In this document: piece by piece, positions 22,293 to 32,311 of the stretch | How the letters are laid out: every line of letters begins with the position of its first letter | How positions within the stretch are numbered: the stretch's first letter is position 1 | Assembly (NCBI GenBank): GCA_003248075.1 | Contig: QJYK01000076.1 | Span: 1-64,000 of the forward strand | Length of the DNA: 64,000 bases | Direction: 5' to 3' | Origin: Gemmatimonadota bacterium | GTDB lineage: Bacteria; Gemmatimonadota; Gemmatimonadetes; Longimicrobiales; Gaopeijiaceae | The notes under the pieces: generated by a model | Told to the model about the DNA's origin: nothing | Database searches by the model: none | The model's input: the letters and a program-made list of their open reading frames with translations, nothing else | Position numbers and translations under genes: made by a program

Positions 22293-23270
22293 CTAGACAT
22301 CCGGCGAATCACTGTCAAAGCGGGCCCGCGCCATGGTGAGGGCGAGACGGACCGCCTCCGTCATCGACGTCGCGTCGGCCCTTCCGGGGTGTGAGGCGAG
22401 GTCGAACGCGGTCCCGTGATCCGGCGATGTGCGAACGAACGGAAGGCCGAGCGTCACGTTCACGCCGCTCCCGAAAGAGGCGGTCTTGAAGGCCGCCATG
22501 CCGACGTCGTGGTACGGCGCCACCACTGCATCGAACTCTCCCCTCAGGGCGCGGGTGAACACCGTGTCGGCAGGGAGCGGGTCGGAGGCGTCGATCCCCC
22601 GTGAGCGCAGCAGGTCCACCGCGGGGGCGTAGAACCGGGCCTCCTCGTCTCCGAACAGTCCCTCGTCCGAGGCGTGGGGGTTGAGCGCACAGAGCGCGAT
22701 CCGCGGGGCCTCGAGTCCGAAGTCCCGGCGCAACGCGTCGTCCAGCAGCGTCGTCTGTCCGACCAGGAGGTCCCGGTCGAGGAGCGACGGGACGTCCCGG
22801 AAGGCGACGTGGGTCGTGGCCAACAACACGCGAAGCGCGCGACCTCCATGCGTGCGACTCGCGCACATCAGCATGCCGACGTGGTGGCTGCCGCACAGCT
22901 CCTGCAGAAGCTCCGTGTGGCCGGGATACCGCCACCCTGCTCGGTGGAGGGCGGGCTTGTGGATCGGGGCGGTCACGATGCCGCCGACGTTTCGATCGAG
23001 GGCGAGACGGGTAGCGGCCTCGATCGCGAGTCCGGCGACGCGACCGGCTCCCTCCTCCGTGCTGTCCCAACCTTCAACGGGATGGACGTCCCAGAGTTCG
23101 GGGCCCACGCCCGCGAGCTCCTCGGGGCCGATCATCACCACGGTCAGTTCGGGCTCCTGCTCGAGCACGGCGGCGCATGCGCGGCGTGCCACCTCGGGGC
23201 CGATCCCCCTCGGGTCACCCAGGGTGATGGCCAGCCTGCTGCGACGCGCGCTCGCGGCGGACGCGGTCAA
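22293..23270 (-). CDS. pdxA: 4-hydroxythreonine-4-phosphate dehydrogenase
   Basis: A 325-residue enzyme of DXP-dependent vitamin B6 synthesis. Conserved features include ITLGDPRGIGPE at the start, GHTELL with the metal-binding His, and PYHDVGMAAFK with another His ligand. It directly follows the SurA-like gene (7-bp gap), an arrangement also seen in the E. coli surA-pdxA operon. Confidence 0.93.
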   Translation of the reverse strand: MTASAASARRSRLAITLGDPRGIGPEVARRACAAVLEQEPELTVVMIGPEELAGVGPELWDVHPVEGWDSTEEGAGRVAGLAIEAATRLALDRNVGGIVTAPIHKPALHRAGWRYPGHTELLQELCGSHHVGMLMCASRTHGGRALRVLLATTHVAFRDVPSLLDRDLLVGQTTLLDDALRRDFGLEAPRIALCALNPHASDEGLFGDEEARFYAPAVDLLRSRGIDASDPLPADTVFTRALRGEFDAVVAPYHDVGMAAFKTASFGSGVNVTLGLPFVRTSPDHGTAFDLASHPGRADATSMTEAVRLALTMARARFDSDSPDV

Positions 23271-23277
23271 AACCGCC

Positions 23278-24588
23278 CTACATCCGGATCTCGATGTGGG
23301 TGCGCTCCTTGAGCCGGGCGATCATTCGCTCCAGGAGCCTCGTGCGCTGAAGCTGTTGGGCCAGCTGCGGCTTGACCTCCTCGTAGGTGTACGCCCCCGC
23401 TTCGCGGATCTCTCGCACGCGCACGACGGCCAACCTGGTCTCGTTGCGCGCGGTCACGTATTCCAGCGGGCCCACGACCTGTCCCTGGCCGACCGTCCGG
23501 AGCGCCCCGTATCCCGGCGGCAGCTGGTCCAGCTGGTCGAACGTCACCGTGAGCGTGTCCGGGGCCAGGGGGTCGGAGTACTCGTCGAACAGATCGGCCA
23601 TCGATTCACCGGAACGGGCGCGATCCGCCACACTGTCGGCTCGGGCCCGAAGCCGGCTCACGTCCGCTTCTCGCATTTCCGGCACGATGAGGATGTGCCT
23701 GCCCCTTCGCTCGCCGAGTCGTGAGCGCTCGACCTTGATGATGTGGTAACCGAACTCGGTTTCAACCACGTCGCTGACCTGCCCGTCCGCGAGCGCGAAG
23801 GCCGCGTCTTCGAACTCGCGGATCATCTGACCGCGACGGAACCAGTCGAGGTCTCCACCGTTCTCGGCAGTGCCGGGATCGTCGGAGTACCTGCGCGCGA
23901 GCTCCGCGAAGTCCGCCCCTGCGTGGATGCTGTCCAGGAGTCGCTCCGCCTCCGCCCGGGCCGAGTCCTTGGCTTCCTGGGAGGGAGTCGGCGCGAGCAC
24001 CACCTGCTCGAAGCTGAGCGTCCGCGGCCGCTGCTGGAGCTGCGCCCGCGCCTGCTGGAAGGCTTCGAGGAGCTCGTCCTCGCTCACCTCGACCGGGTCC
24101 GCTCCCTGGAGCGCTCGCTGCACGAAGAGCTGCTGGACCTGTGACTGCCGAACCTGGCTGCGCAGGATCTCCCGGTAGGAGGCGAGCGTGAGCCCCTCGC
24201 GCTGCAGCGCTTGCTGGAACGCGACCTGGCCCCCCACGGCTTCTGCCCGACGATCGAGCTCCTGGGTGACGATCTCCTCGACCTGTTCGTCCTCGACCCG
24301 GACGAGCGTGTCGCGCGCGGCGGCCTGGAGTACGAGGACCCGATTGACCAGCTCGTCGAGGACCTGGCGCAGAAGGGCGTCGTACGCGGAGGTCCCGGGT
24401 TGCGGCAGGGTCGTGCCCCGCGAGCGCTGGAACTCCATCTCCTCCAGCACCTGGCTCTGGAGCACGGCGGAGTCGCCCACGACGGCAACCACGCGGTCCA
24501 CGACGTCGGCGGTCTGGGCCTGGGCCGCGGCCGTGCCCCATGAGAGTGCCGCCGCCGTCAACGCGGCGATGCAGCTACGGAAGATCAT
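23278..24588 (-). CDS. SurA-like periplasmic chaperone/peptidyl-prolyl isomerase
   Basis: A 436-residue exported protein with signal peptide (cleavage after AAAQA). The SurA N-terminal region ([15 protein letters not shown]...) is followed by a parvulin domain (about residues 190-300, [13 protein letters not shown]... and GYHIIKVE), with a C-terminal helix. It should assist outer-membrane protein folding. Only one clear parvulin domain is seen; the second-domain region is degenerate. Confidence 0.88.
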   Translation of the reverse strand: MIFRSCIAALTAAALSWGTAAAQAQTADVVDRVVAVVGDSAVLQSQVLEEMEFQRSRGTTLPQPGTSAYDALLRQVLDELVNRVLVLQAAARDTLVRVEDEQVEEIVTQELDRRAEAVGGQVAFQQALQREGLTLASYREILRSQVRQSQVQQLFVQRALQGADPVEVSEDELLEAFQQARAQLQQRPRTLSFEQVVLAPTPSQEAKDSARAEAERLLDSIHAGADFAELARRYSDDPGTAENGGDLDWFRRGQMIREFEDAAFALADGQVSDVVETEFGYHIIKVERSRLGERRGRHILIVPEMREADVSRLRARADSVADRARSGESMADLFDEYSDPLAPDTLTVTFDQLDQLPPGYGALRTVGQGQVVGPLEYVTARNETRLAVVRVREIREAGAYTYEEVKPQLAQQLQRTRLLERMIARLKERTHIEIRM

Positions 24589-24639
24589 GACTGCTGCTAA
24601 ACCTCCAGATGTGGCGGGTTCCGCGTGGTCGGCGAGCCC

Positions 24640-26082
24640 TCAATCGCCGCCGCCCGGGGCGGCTCCGCTATCCGGAGCGGCTCCGCTGTCGGGGACCTGA
24701 TCGATGGGTGCCGGACTCCGCTCCGCACGGACCCGGCCCACGGCCAGGACCACCTCCCCGAGACCGGCGTCGTAGATGGTGGCCGGAGTCCGGGCCCTGA
24801 GCTGATACGCGATCTGGCCCAGCGGGACCTGTCCGGTCGCACCGGTGAGGATGTCCTGCAAGGCGTCGTGCACGGCTCGTCCGATCGCAGGCTCCAACGC
24901 TTCGCCGGGAGCCTGCTCGAGACGCCTCAGACCGATCTCGCCAGCGACCGACAGGAGCTGAGCGCGTGCGTCGGCCACGAGAGAGTCGACGCGCTGTCGC
25001 GGGGGGTCGAGGCCGACGGTGCGCGCCTCCTGGATCAGGAGCTGCCTCTGCACGAGCGCGTGGAGGAAATTCTCGAGCTGGTCGTCCGGGGCATCCGCCA
25101 CCTGGGAGCGGAACGGGGGGGCACGGGTCTGCATGAACCGCTGGTAGTCACCCACGGTGTACGCGCCTCCCTCGAAGCTGACCAGGGGACGCGCCGCCGC
25201 GCGGCTCGAGAGCCTGGTCGACGGATCGCGCGCAAGCTCCTTGAGGACGTCGATCGCCCCTGCGGCCGTGGTGGGCTCGGCTCGGGCCTCGATGGCCGCC
25301 ACGAACGCGGATTCCGCGCTCATGACGCGCCGATCGCGGACGCGCGCACGGAAGGCCTCTCTCATCTGCTCGAAGCCCGGAGCCCTGCGTTCGTCCACCC
25401 GGATGAGGTGCAGCCCGTAGGGGGACTCCACCACGTCGCTGAGCTCTCCCGGCGCGAGCGAGAAGGCCGCCTCCTCGAGGGGCCGGACCATGTCGCCGCG
25501 CCCGAAGTCCCCGAGGTCACCACCCCGCTCCGCGGAGCCCGGATCCTGGCTGTGCTGGCGCGCCATCGCGGCGAAGCTCTCTCCCGCCACGATGCGCTCG
25601 CGGAGCCCCTGGATCGTCGCACGCACCGAGTCCCGTTGCGCCGGCGTCGCCTGTTGGGGGTAGCCGAGCAGGATGTGACTCGCCCGCACCCGCGCCTCGG
25701 GCGCTTCGGCGTCGTACATCTGGCGCAGCTCCTCGTCGGCGATCGTGGTGTCGACCTGGATGACCGAGTCCACCAGTTGGCTGATCAACTCCTGGCCGAG
25801 CTGGTCTCGGACCAGAGGCTCGAGGTCCAGACGGGAGAGCGTGCTGTCCCGCGCGACCTCCATGGCGAGGAGCGTGTAGTCGGTCCAGAGGTCCGCCAGC
25901 GCCCGCACCACGTCCACCTGGTTCGGGAGGTTCTCCACGTCCATGAGGAGATCCACCAGCTGGGGTACGGTCAGCACCGACGCACCTGCGCGCGCCACGA
26001 CGCCGTCCTCGGGCTCCGACCCCCCACAGGCGACGATCGGGAGCAGGCCCGCCAAGGCCAGTGAGGTTCGCCAGATCTTCAT
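24640..26082 (-). CDS. PpiC-type parvulin lipoprotein
   Basis: A 480-residue lipoprotein (lipobox IVAC) with an N-terminal chaperone-like helical domain, a parvulin domain (about residues 130-235; ASHILLGYP, GGDLGDFGRGDM, YGLHLIRVD) and a long helical tail ending in Ala/Pro/Gly repeats. It likely helps fold envelope proteins. It sits just before the SurA-like gene, suggesting related or partly redundant work. Confidence 0.88.
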   Translation of the reverse strand: MKIWRTSLALAGLLPIVACGGSEPEDGVVARAGASVLTVPQLVDLLMDVENLPNQVDVVRALADLWTDYTLLAMEVARDSTLSRLDLEPLVRDQLGQELISQLVDSVIQVDTTIADEELRQMYDAEAPEARVRASHILLGYPQQATPAQRDSVRATIQGLRERIVAGESFAAMARQHSQDPGSAERGGDLGDFGRGDMVRPLEEAAFSLAPGELSDVVESPYGLHLIRVDERRAPGFEQMREAFRARVRDRRVMSAESAFVAAIEARAEPTTAAGAIDVLKELARDPSTRLSSRAAARPLVSFEGGAYTVGDYQRFMQTRAPPFRSQVADAPDDQLENFLHALVQRQLLIQEARTVGLDPPRQRVDSLVADARAQLLSVAGEIGLRRLEQAPGEALEPAIGRAVHDALQDILTGATGQVPLGQIAYQLRARTPATIYDAGLGEVVLAVGRVRAERSPAPIDQVPDSGAAPDSGAAPGGGD

Positions 26083-26120
26083 CGGGTGGGGTCCCCCTCC
26101 ACGTTCCGGGTTCGACGTCG

Positions 26121-29100
26121 CTACGCGGCCGCGTGCTTCGCGGCCCTAAGGGCCTCCAAAGCTAGCACCAAAGTCTCTCCCAACGGCTCCGTACCCCGCT
26201 GCTCCAGGACCAGCGAGAGCGGATCGATGCGCCGCACCTCGACCTCCACGTTGCGTCGGCGCAGGGGTCCGTCCATCACGGCCATCCTGGGCACGACGCC
26301 GGCTCGGAAGGTGAGGCGGGCGGCACCCTCCTGCAGGAGGATGCGCTCCGCTCCCACTTGCCTGCCCAGAAGCCGCAGGGCCGCCGCCTGGAGGAGTCGC
26401 TCGACCTCAGCGGGGAGCGGGCCGAAGCGATCCGCCATCTCCCGGGAAAGGGCCTCGATCTCCGAGCGATGCCGGACCTTGGAGAGCCTTCGGTACAGGT
26501 GCAGCTTCTGGCCGGGATCTCCCACATACCCCTCGGGAAGGTAGGCAGATCCCGGCAGCGACACGTCGGGATCAGGGTGCTCTTCGACGTCCTGCCCCCT
26601 GCGGAGCCGTTCCACCGTCTTCTCCATCAACCTCAGGTAGGCGTCGAGGCCGACCTGGTGCGCGAAGCCCGACTGATCGGCGCCCAGAAGGTTCCCCGCG
26701 CCGCGAAGCTCCAGGTCACGCAGGGCGACCGAGTAGCCGCTTCCGAGCTCCGTATAGTGCTCCAGTACCTTCAGACGGCGCTCGGAATCCTCGGTGAGCG
26801 TCTCCGGGACGAGGAGGTAACAGTATGCACGCCGGTCCGAGCGGCCCACGCGGCCGCGGATCTGATACAGCTGGGACAGACCGAAGCGGTCGGCGTTGTC
26901 GACGACGAGCGTATTCGCGTTCGGCACATCCAGGCCGTTCTCGATGATGGAAGAGCAGACCAGGATATCCACGCGTCCGTGCACGAACCGGCGCATGATG
27001 TCGTCCAGCTCAGCGCCCGGCATCTGGCCGTGGGCCACGGAGATGCGCGCCTCGGGGATGAGCGCCCGGAGCTCCTCCGCGATGGTGTAGATCGTCTCGA
27101 TGCGGTTGTGCAGGAAGAAAGCCTGCCCGCCGCGGTCGAGCTCACGCTGCAGCGCCTCTGCCAGGACCTGGTCGTTCCATGGCAGGACGTGGGTGAAGAT
27201 CGGCATCCGGTCCCGGGGCGGGGTACGGATCAGCGAGAGATCCCGGATCCCGGAGAGCGAGAGGTAGAGGGTCCTGGGGATCGGGGTGGCCGTCAGCGTC
27301 AGCACGTCGATGGACGCGCGCAGGGCCTTAAGACGCTCCTTGTGGCGCACGCCGAAGCGCTGCTCCTCGTCGACCACCAGGAGCCCCAGGTCCTTGAAGA
27401 TCACGTCGTCGGACAGGATGCGGTGTGTGCCGACGACGATGTCCACCGCGCCGTCGGCGAGTCCGGTCAGCAGGTCCCTGGTTTCCGCGGTGGACCGGAA
27501 GCGGTTCAGCGCTCCCACCCGCACCGGGTAGTCCGCGAGACGCTCCTCGAAGGTGTGCCGGTGCTGCTCCACCAGGATCGTGGTAGGTGCGAGAACGGCC
27601 ACCTGCTTCCCGGCCTGAACCGCCTTGAAGGCGGCTCGGATGGCGACCTCGGTTTTTCCGTAGCCGACGTCGCCACAGACGAGTCGGTCCATCGGCCTTG
27701 GCGACTCCATGTCGCGCTTCACGTCCTCGGCCGCCTGGCGCTGGTCCGGAGTGTCGTCGTACAGGAAGGCCGACTCCATCTCCTTTTGCCAGCGAGTGTC
27801 GGACGGAAAGGCGAAGCCCCCGGCCTCGGAGCGCCGCGCATACAGCTCCAACAGCTCCGCCGTCATCCGCTCGATCGCCTGCTCGGTCTTGCGCCGCAGC
27901 GCCTTCCACCGCTTCCCGCCGATCCGGTGCACGCTGGGGGGCTCGGCTTCGTCGGTCTCCCCCACCCAGCGCTCGATGAGGTCCAGCCGGTACACGGGCA
28001 GGCGAAGCACTTCGCCCCCCGCGTACTCGATGGCCAGCGCCTCGATCTCCTCGCCGAGGACCTCGATCCTCTCGAGCTGCACGAAACGGCCGACGCCGTG
28101 ATCCATGTGTACCACGAAGTCACCCGGCGTCAGCTGCGCGAGGCTCTCGAGCGCGACCGCGCCCCGGAACCGTCGCGAACGCCGCAGGCGTCGGGTTCTG
28201 CGGAAGATCTCGTGATCGTTGAGAACCCTCAGAGGCGGGTCCGAGTCGGGGAGCTCGAAGCCCTCGGAGAGGGCCCCGATCGCAAGGCGGGTACCAGGGG
28301 GGATGCGCTCTGGGCCCCCCAGGATCTCCTCGAGGCGCTGGAGCTGCCCGTCGTTGTCGCACAGGACGAGTGTCTCGAAGCCCCGGGCGGCTCCGATCCG
28401 GAGATAGTCGTCGAGGCGGGACGTGTCGCGCTCGATCGCCGGGGGCGGCACGGAGCGAAAAGCGGGCTCCGTTTCGGTCGACCCCGTGAGCTCGAGCCTC
28501 GGGAGCCGCGCCAGCGCTTCACCCAACTCCTCGGGCCTCAGGAAGAGCGAGTCGGGTCGAGGCGGCCTCGCGCCCGAGTGCACGAGATCGTCGTAGAACG
28601 TGCTGATGCGCTCCCAGCCCCGTCGGGCCTCGGCCCGCTCGTCTACGCCAGGGAGCACGACCACGACGGCGTCGGTGGGGAGGAGCTCGACGAGCGAGCG
28701 AGACACGGTCCCGCCATCGCGTCCCCCTCGGAGATCCACCGGGAGGATTCGCGCTTCCGGGAGCTCGTCCACCGATCTCTGATCCAGGATGTCGAAGCTG
28801 CGCAGCGACGCGATCTCGTCGTCCCAGAGCTCGATTCGAACCGGGTCGGAAGATCCGACGGAGAAGACATCGAGGATGCCTCCCCGCACCGCGAACTGGC
28901 CGACCTCCTCGACCAGCGGGACCCGATCGAAACCGCGGGCCTGGAGCGCCTCGATCAGCGCAGAAAGATCGACCGGCTGACCCACGGTCAGCGTCAGCCG
29001 GAGGTCGGCGAGGCCGGACGGGATCGGGGTCCGCTCCTGCAGCGCCCGGGCGGTGGTGACCAAGATGCGGCAGCGTCCTGACCAGAGGGCCTCGACGGCT

Positions 29101-29429
29101 TCGACACGGAGCGCTCCGATCTCCAGGTGCGGCTCGGTCTCCTCGTAAGGGAGTGCCTCCCTCTGCGGGAAGAGGTGGGCGACCTCCCCCGCGCCCGACA
29201 GCGTCTCGAGGTCGGCCTCGACCCCGGCCGCCTCGCGAGGCCCGGCGGCGATCACCACGAAGACGCGCTCCGGATGGTGTCGGTGCAGGGCGGCCACCAG
29301 AGCGGCGCCGAGCGCCCCGCGGATCCCCCCGAAGGAAGCGGTGCCTCCGGGACCCGGGAGAGCCGCGGAGAGGGCTGCGAAGGGGCGGCAGCTACCGATC
29401 GCCGCCAGGATGGGGTCAGGACGGGCCAC
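26121..29429 (-). CDS. mfd: transcription-repair coupling factor
   Basis: A 1102-residue ATP-dependent DNA translocase that removes stalled RNA polymerase and recruits UvrA. It contains a UvrB-like N-terminal part, a CarD-like RNA polymerase interaction domain (LTPGDFVVHMDHGVGRF), a RecG-like helicase with Walker A GDVGYGKTEVA and DEEQRFG, and a TRCF C-terminal domain. The start is GTG 29429, overlapping the preceding stop by 14 bp. Confidence 0.97.
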   Translation of the reverse strand: MARPDPILAAIGSCRPFAALSAALPGPGGTASFGGIRGALGAALVAALHRHHPERVFVVIAAGPREAAGVEADLETLSGAGEVAHLFPQREALPYEETEPHLEIGALRVEAVEALWSGRCRILVTTARALQERTPIPSGLADLRLTLTVGQPVDLSALIEALQARGFDRVPLVEEVGQFAVRGGILDVFSVGSSDPVRIELWDDEIASLRSFDILDQRSVDELPEARILPVDLRGGRDGGTVSRSLVELLPTDAVVVVLPGVDERAEARRGWERISTFYDDLVHSGARPPRPDSLFLRPEELGEALARLPRLELTGSTETEPAFRSVPPPAIERDTSRLDDYLRIGAARGFETLVLCDNDGQLQRLEEILGGPERIPPGTRLAIGALSEGFELPDSDPPLRVLNDHEIFRRTRRLRRSRRFRGAVALESLAQLTPGDFVVHMDHGVGRFVQLERIEVLGEEIEALAIEYAGGEVLRLPVYRLDLIERWVGETDEAEPPSVHRIGGKRWKALRRKTEQAIERMTAELLELYARRSEAGGFAFPSDTRWQKEMESAFLYDDTPDQRQAAEDVKRDMESPRPMDRLVCGDVGYGKTEVAIRAAFKAVQAGKQVAVLAPTTILVEQHRHTFEERLADYPVRVGALNRFRSTAETRDLLTGLADGAVDIVVGTHRILSDDVIFKDLGLLVVDEEQRFGVRHKERLKALRASIDVLTLTATPIPRTLYLSLSGIRDLSLIRTPPRDRMPIFTHVLPWNDQVLAEALQRELDRGGQAFFLHNRIETIYTIAEELRALIPEARISVAHGQMPGAELDDIMRRFVHGRVDILVCSSIIENGLDVPNANTLVVDNADRFGLSQLYQIRGRVGRSDRRAYCYLLVPETLTEDSERRLKVLEHYTELGSGYSVALRDLELRGAGNLLGADQSGFAHQVGLDAYLRLMEKTVERLRRGQDVEEHPDPDVSLPGSAYLPEGYVGDPGQKLHLYRRLSKVRHRSEIEALSREMADRFGPLPAEVERLLQAAALRLLGRQVGAERILLQEGAARLTFRAGVVPRMAVMDGPLRRRNVEVEVRRIDPLSLVLEQRGTEPLGETLVLALEALRAAKHAAA

Positions 29430-31359
29430 GAACGGCCTTGCCGGCCTCGGGGGCGGTGGGGGTCGTCGCCGCGCGGCGCCCCGCCGACGCGAGGGCCGCC
29501 TCCAGGAGCAGCAGGAGCAGAGTGAAGAGCAGCAAGGCCCTGGTCAGCCGCGGTCCTCTTCGAGCGCGGAAGACCGATCGCTCCCAGGCGCCGTCTCGAC
29601 GGACCACCGTCACCTCGCTCCCGAGTCGTTCGTCGAGCGACGCCGGGTCCACCGGGGTGAGGTCGGATTCATCGGGGGCCGGATTCACGGCCTCGACCGA
29701 AACCACGCTGTCCCCGGCGAGGAAGGTGTAGAAGCCCGCTTGGTCGGTGTCGCGCAGCATGCGTGTCCCGTCGATGGACAGCGTATCTCCGGACGGCAGC
29801 GCGACCCTGTCGGCGGGTCGCGGAGCCGACAACGGCATTCCGGCGACCCGTGGCGGCACGGCCCCACCGGCGGCTGCCCATTGGCTTGCGACCCAATCCA
29901 CGAAGCGCACCATTCCCGTGGAGACCGGCAGGGACGTGGACGATTCGTCAAGCGCAGAGGCGAGCAGGAGATAGCGTCGACCGCCGGCGTCGGTACCCTC
30001 GACCAGCCACGGCATTCCGGCGGCGTCGGCCAACGACGCCGCGGGGGCTGGGGGTGCCCCCGCGAGTGAGAGCCCGTAGGCATGGCGCACGTGGACGCCG
30101 GCCAGTGGCTCCGGCAGGTCGTCGCCGTCGAGTGTGGTCTCGCCCTCTTCCGATCGACGCTCCGCGCGCCACGGGATCCCGCGCGCCACGAGGCGACGGT
30201 TGAGAGCGGGGAGCTGGGTCGGATCGGTCGGGGGCACCACCAGCATCGCGCCTCCTGCACGCAGGGCCTCCGCACCCTCGGCTCCTTCCGACAGCAGAAC
30301 GGTCGCGCGGCCGGGCTCCGTAAGCGTCAGTCTCCCGGCCGCCTGCAGCACGGTCAGCGCCTCGAGCACGAACAGTCCCGGGTTCCCGCCCACGGCCACC
30401 GACGGCGGAGGCCGGGAGTGATACACGAAGTACCTCCGGTCGTCGGCGCGGAGCGCGTCCGCGTCCTGGTCGACGTAGCCGCGTACCCAGCCGGAGGGCG
30501 TAGGCGGAAGTGGTAGCGACAGCGCCGCCCCGGGAGGCAGACCCCCCGCGCCCCGAACGCGCTCCTCGATCACGACCCTCACCGAGATCGGGACGCTGTC
30601 CGCCGGATCCTGGGAGGCCGAGCGGGCGGTGACCTCGCTCCTCTGACCTTCAAGGGGCGGGAGGCCCCCGCCCACGACCACATCCGTGAGCCCCCGGTTC
30701 ACCCGAGGCTCGCCGTACCATGAAACGACGACGGGCACGTCGCCGGCGGGCATGTGGTCCTCCGAGAACGCCGTGGCCTGCAGGTCGGACAGGACGTGGA
30801 TCTCCGCCTGCCCCATGCCCGCCGTTCGAACCAGGTCCGCTGCCCTCGCCACTGCCGCGGACAGGTCGCCATGGGCGGCGCTGACATCGACTCCGGCCAG
30901 CTCCCGCCGTGCGTCGGCGGGTCCACCCGGGAGCGCGGTCCGCCACGGACGTCCGGCCTCGAGCACCCAGATCCGGTCCCCGGCGTTGGCGAGGTCGACC
31001 GTACGAAGCGCCACGGCCTTGAGCCGATCGAGCGTGCGCTGCTCGCCCTCGACGTAGCCGCTGCTCATCGAGTTGTCGAGGACGATCGCGAGGGCCGTGG
31101 GTGGATGGTCTCCTCCACGTCCCCTGAAGAAGAGGCCGGCCCCGGCGCCGACGAGCGTCAGCACGATCGCGACCCGCAGGAGCAGGAGCAGCAGCTGCCT
31201 GGAGCGGATCCGACGTGCGTGCTCCCGCTCCGTACGCGCCAGGTAGCGAAGCGCCGGAAAAGAGATCCTCTGCGCCTCGTGCCGATGGAACAGGTGCAGG
31301 AAGATGGGTACGCCAACCGCGAGCGCCGCAACCAGAAACAGCGGGCTTATCGCGCCCAC
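29416..31359 (-). CDS. BatA-like membrane protein with von Willebrand-type domain
   Basis: A 647-residue membrane protein. The start (FLVAALAVGVPIFLHLFHRH) is the BatA N-terminal two-helix domain. A VWA-like segment has ALAIVLDNSMSSG, where DxS is the partial MIDAS motif. A large extracellular region and a C-terminal helix follow. In other bacteria BatA partners DUF58 and MoxR-type ATPases in envelope stress; here DUF58 is present but no MoxR gene is in the window. Confidence 0.82.
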   Translation of the reverse strand: MGAISPLFLVAALAVGVPIFLHLFHRHEAQRISFPALRYLARTEREHARRIRSRQLLLLLLRVAIVLTLVGAGAGLFFRGRGGDHPPTALAIVLDNSMSSGYVEGEQRTLDRLKAVALRTVDLANAGDRIWVLEAGRPWRTALPGGPADARRELAGVDVSAAHGDLSAAVARAADLVRTAGMGQAEIHVLSDLQATAFSEDHMPAGDVPVVVSWYGEPRVNRGLTDVVVGGGLPPLEGQRSEVTARSASQDPADSVPISVRVVIEERVRGAGGLPPGAALSLPLPPTPSGWVRGYVDQDADALRADDRRYFVYHSRPPPSVAVGGNPGLFVLEALTVLQAAGRLTLTEPGRATVLLSEGAEGAEALRAGGAMLVVPPTDPTQLPALNRRLVARGIPWRAERRSEEGETTLDGDDLPEPLAGVHVRHAYGLSLAGAPPAPAASLADAAGMPWLVEGTDAGGRRYLLLASALDESSTSLPVSTGMVRFVDWVASQWAAAGGAVPPRVAGMPLSAPRPADRVALPSGDTLSIDGTRMLRDTDQAGFYTFLAGDSVVSVEAVNPAPDESDLTPVDPASLDERLGSEVTVVRRDGAWERSVFRARRGPRLTRALLLFTLLLLLLEAALASAGRRAATTPTAPEAGKAVRGPS

Positions 31360-31381
31360 GCGGGTCCCTCCCGGGGCCAGG

Positions 31382-32311
31382 TCACCCGAGCCGCTCCCGC
31401 TTGCGCAGGTACGCGCGTAGGGCGGCAGAGAGGGGCTGGGCGGTGTCGATCACCTCGTAATCGATACCGTGGGGTCGCAGCGTGCGCTCCCACTCCGCCA
31501 GAGCGGCGCCGACCGCGTCGCGGTAGTCGCGGCGGATATCCGCCACGCTGACGGTCAGCTCGTCCCCGGTCTCGGGGTCGAAGAAGCGGGCCTCGGAGGC
31601 CGCCGGCAGCTCCCGCTCCCCGGGGTCGACCAGGTGGAAGACCAGGACCTCGTGGCCGTGGTGTCTGAGGAACCGCAGCGCCGTTCGGGTCTGCTCGGAT
31701 GCCACCAGCAGGTCCGACAGGAGGATCACGAGGCCGCGCCGCCGCAGACGGAGCGCCAGGTCCCGGAGGGCCGATTCGGCGGCGGTGCCCCCCGCCGGAG
31801 TCAGCGGGGCCATGCGCCTTACCAGCTCCGTCCACTGCCTGCGGCCTCCCCGCGTGTGGACTCGCTCCACGATCCTGTCGTGGAACGCGGCCATTCCGAC
31901 CGAGTCACCCTGTCGCAGCAGCACGAGTGCGATGCATGCCGCCAGATGCTTCGCGTACCAGAGCTTCGTGGGAAGCGTACCCGGGTTCGAGCTCCAACCC
32001 ATGGACTCGCTGACGTCCAGTAGGAGGTGGGCCCTCAGGTTCGTCTCCTCCTCGAACTGTTTCACATAGTAGCGGTCGGACCGGCCGTACATCCTCCAAT
32101 CGATGTAGCGTAGATCGTCCCCGGCCTGGTAGGCCCTCAGCTCGGCGAACTCGGCGGAAAAGCCCCGGTGGGGCGAGCGGTGCAGGCCCATGAGAAAGCC
32201 CTCCACGACCTCGCGCGCGATCAGCTCGATGCCACCGAGCTGGGAGAGCGTCACAGGGTCGAGGAGGTCGGGCCGATCGGCCGCCGAGGGGGTGCGTCGT
32301 TCCTGGGTCAC
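31382..32311 (-). CDS. DUF58-domain protein
   Basis: A 309-residue protein with the DUF58 core: AGDDLRYIDWRMYGRSDRYY, then LLLDVSESMGW, a VWA-like MIDAS segment. It is usually encoded with MoxR and BatA. GTG 32311 is the preferred start; the frame extends to 32389 but the added residues are not conserved-looking. It starts the long leftward gene run. Confidence 0.85.
   Translation of the reverse strand: MTQERRTPSAADRPDLLDPVTLSQLGGIELIAREVVEGFLMGLHRSPHRGFSAEFAELRAYQAGDDLRYIDWRMYGRSDRYYVKQFEEETNLRAHLLLDVSESMGWSSNPGTLPTKLWYAKHLAACIALVLLRQGDSVGMAAFHDRIVERVHTRGGRRQWTELVRRMAPLTPAGGTAAESALRDLALRLRRRGLVILLSDLLVASEQTRTALRFLRHHGHEVLVFHLVDPGERELPAASEARFFDPETGDELTVSVADIRRDYRDAVGAALAEWERTLRPHGIDYEVIDTAQPLSAALRAYLRKRERLG

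Noticed and set aside
26358-29081. Long open frame opposite mfd, 907 codons
   Set aside because: It is the mirror of a well-conserved gene; its composition is of the shadow type and it has no homologous motif.
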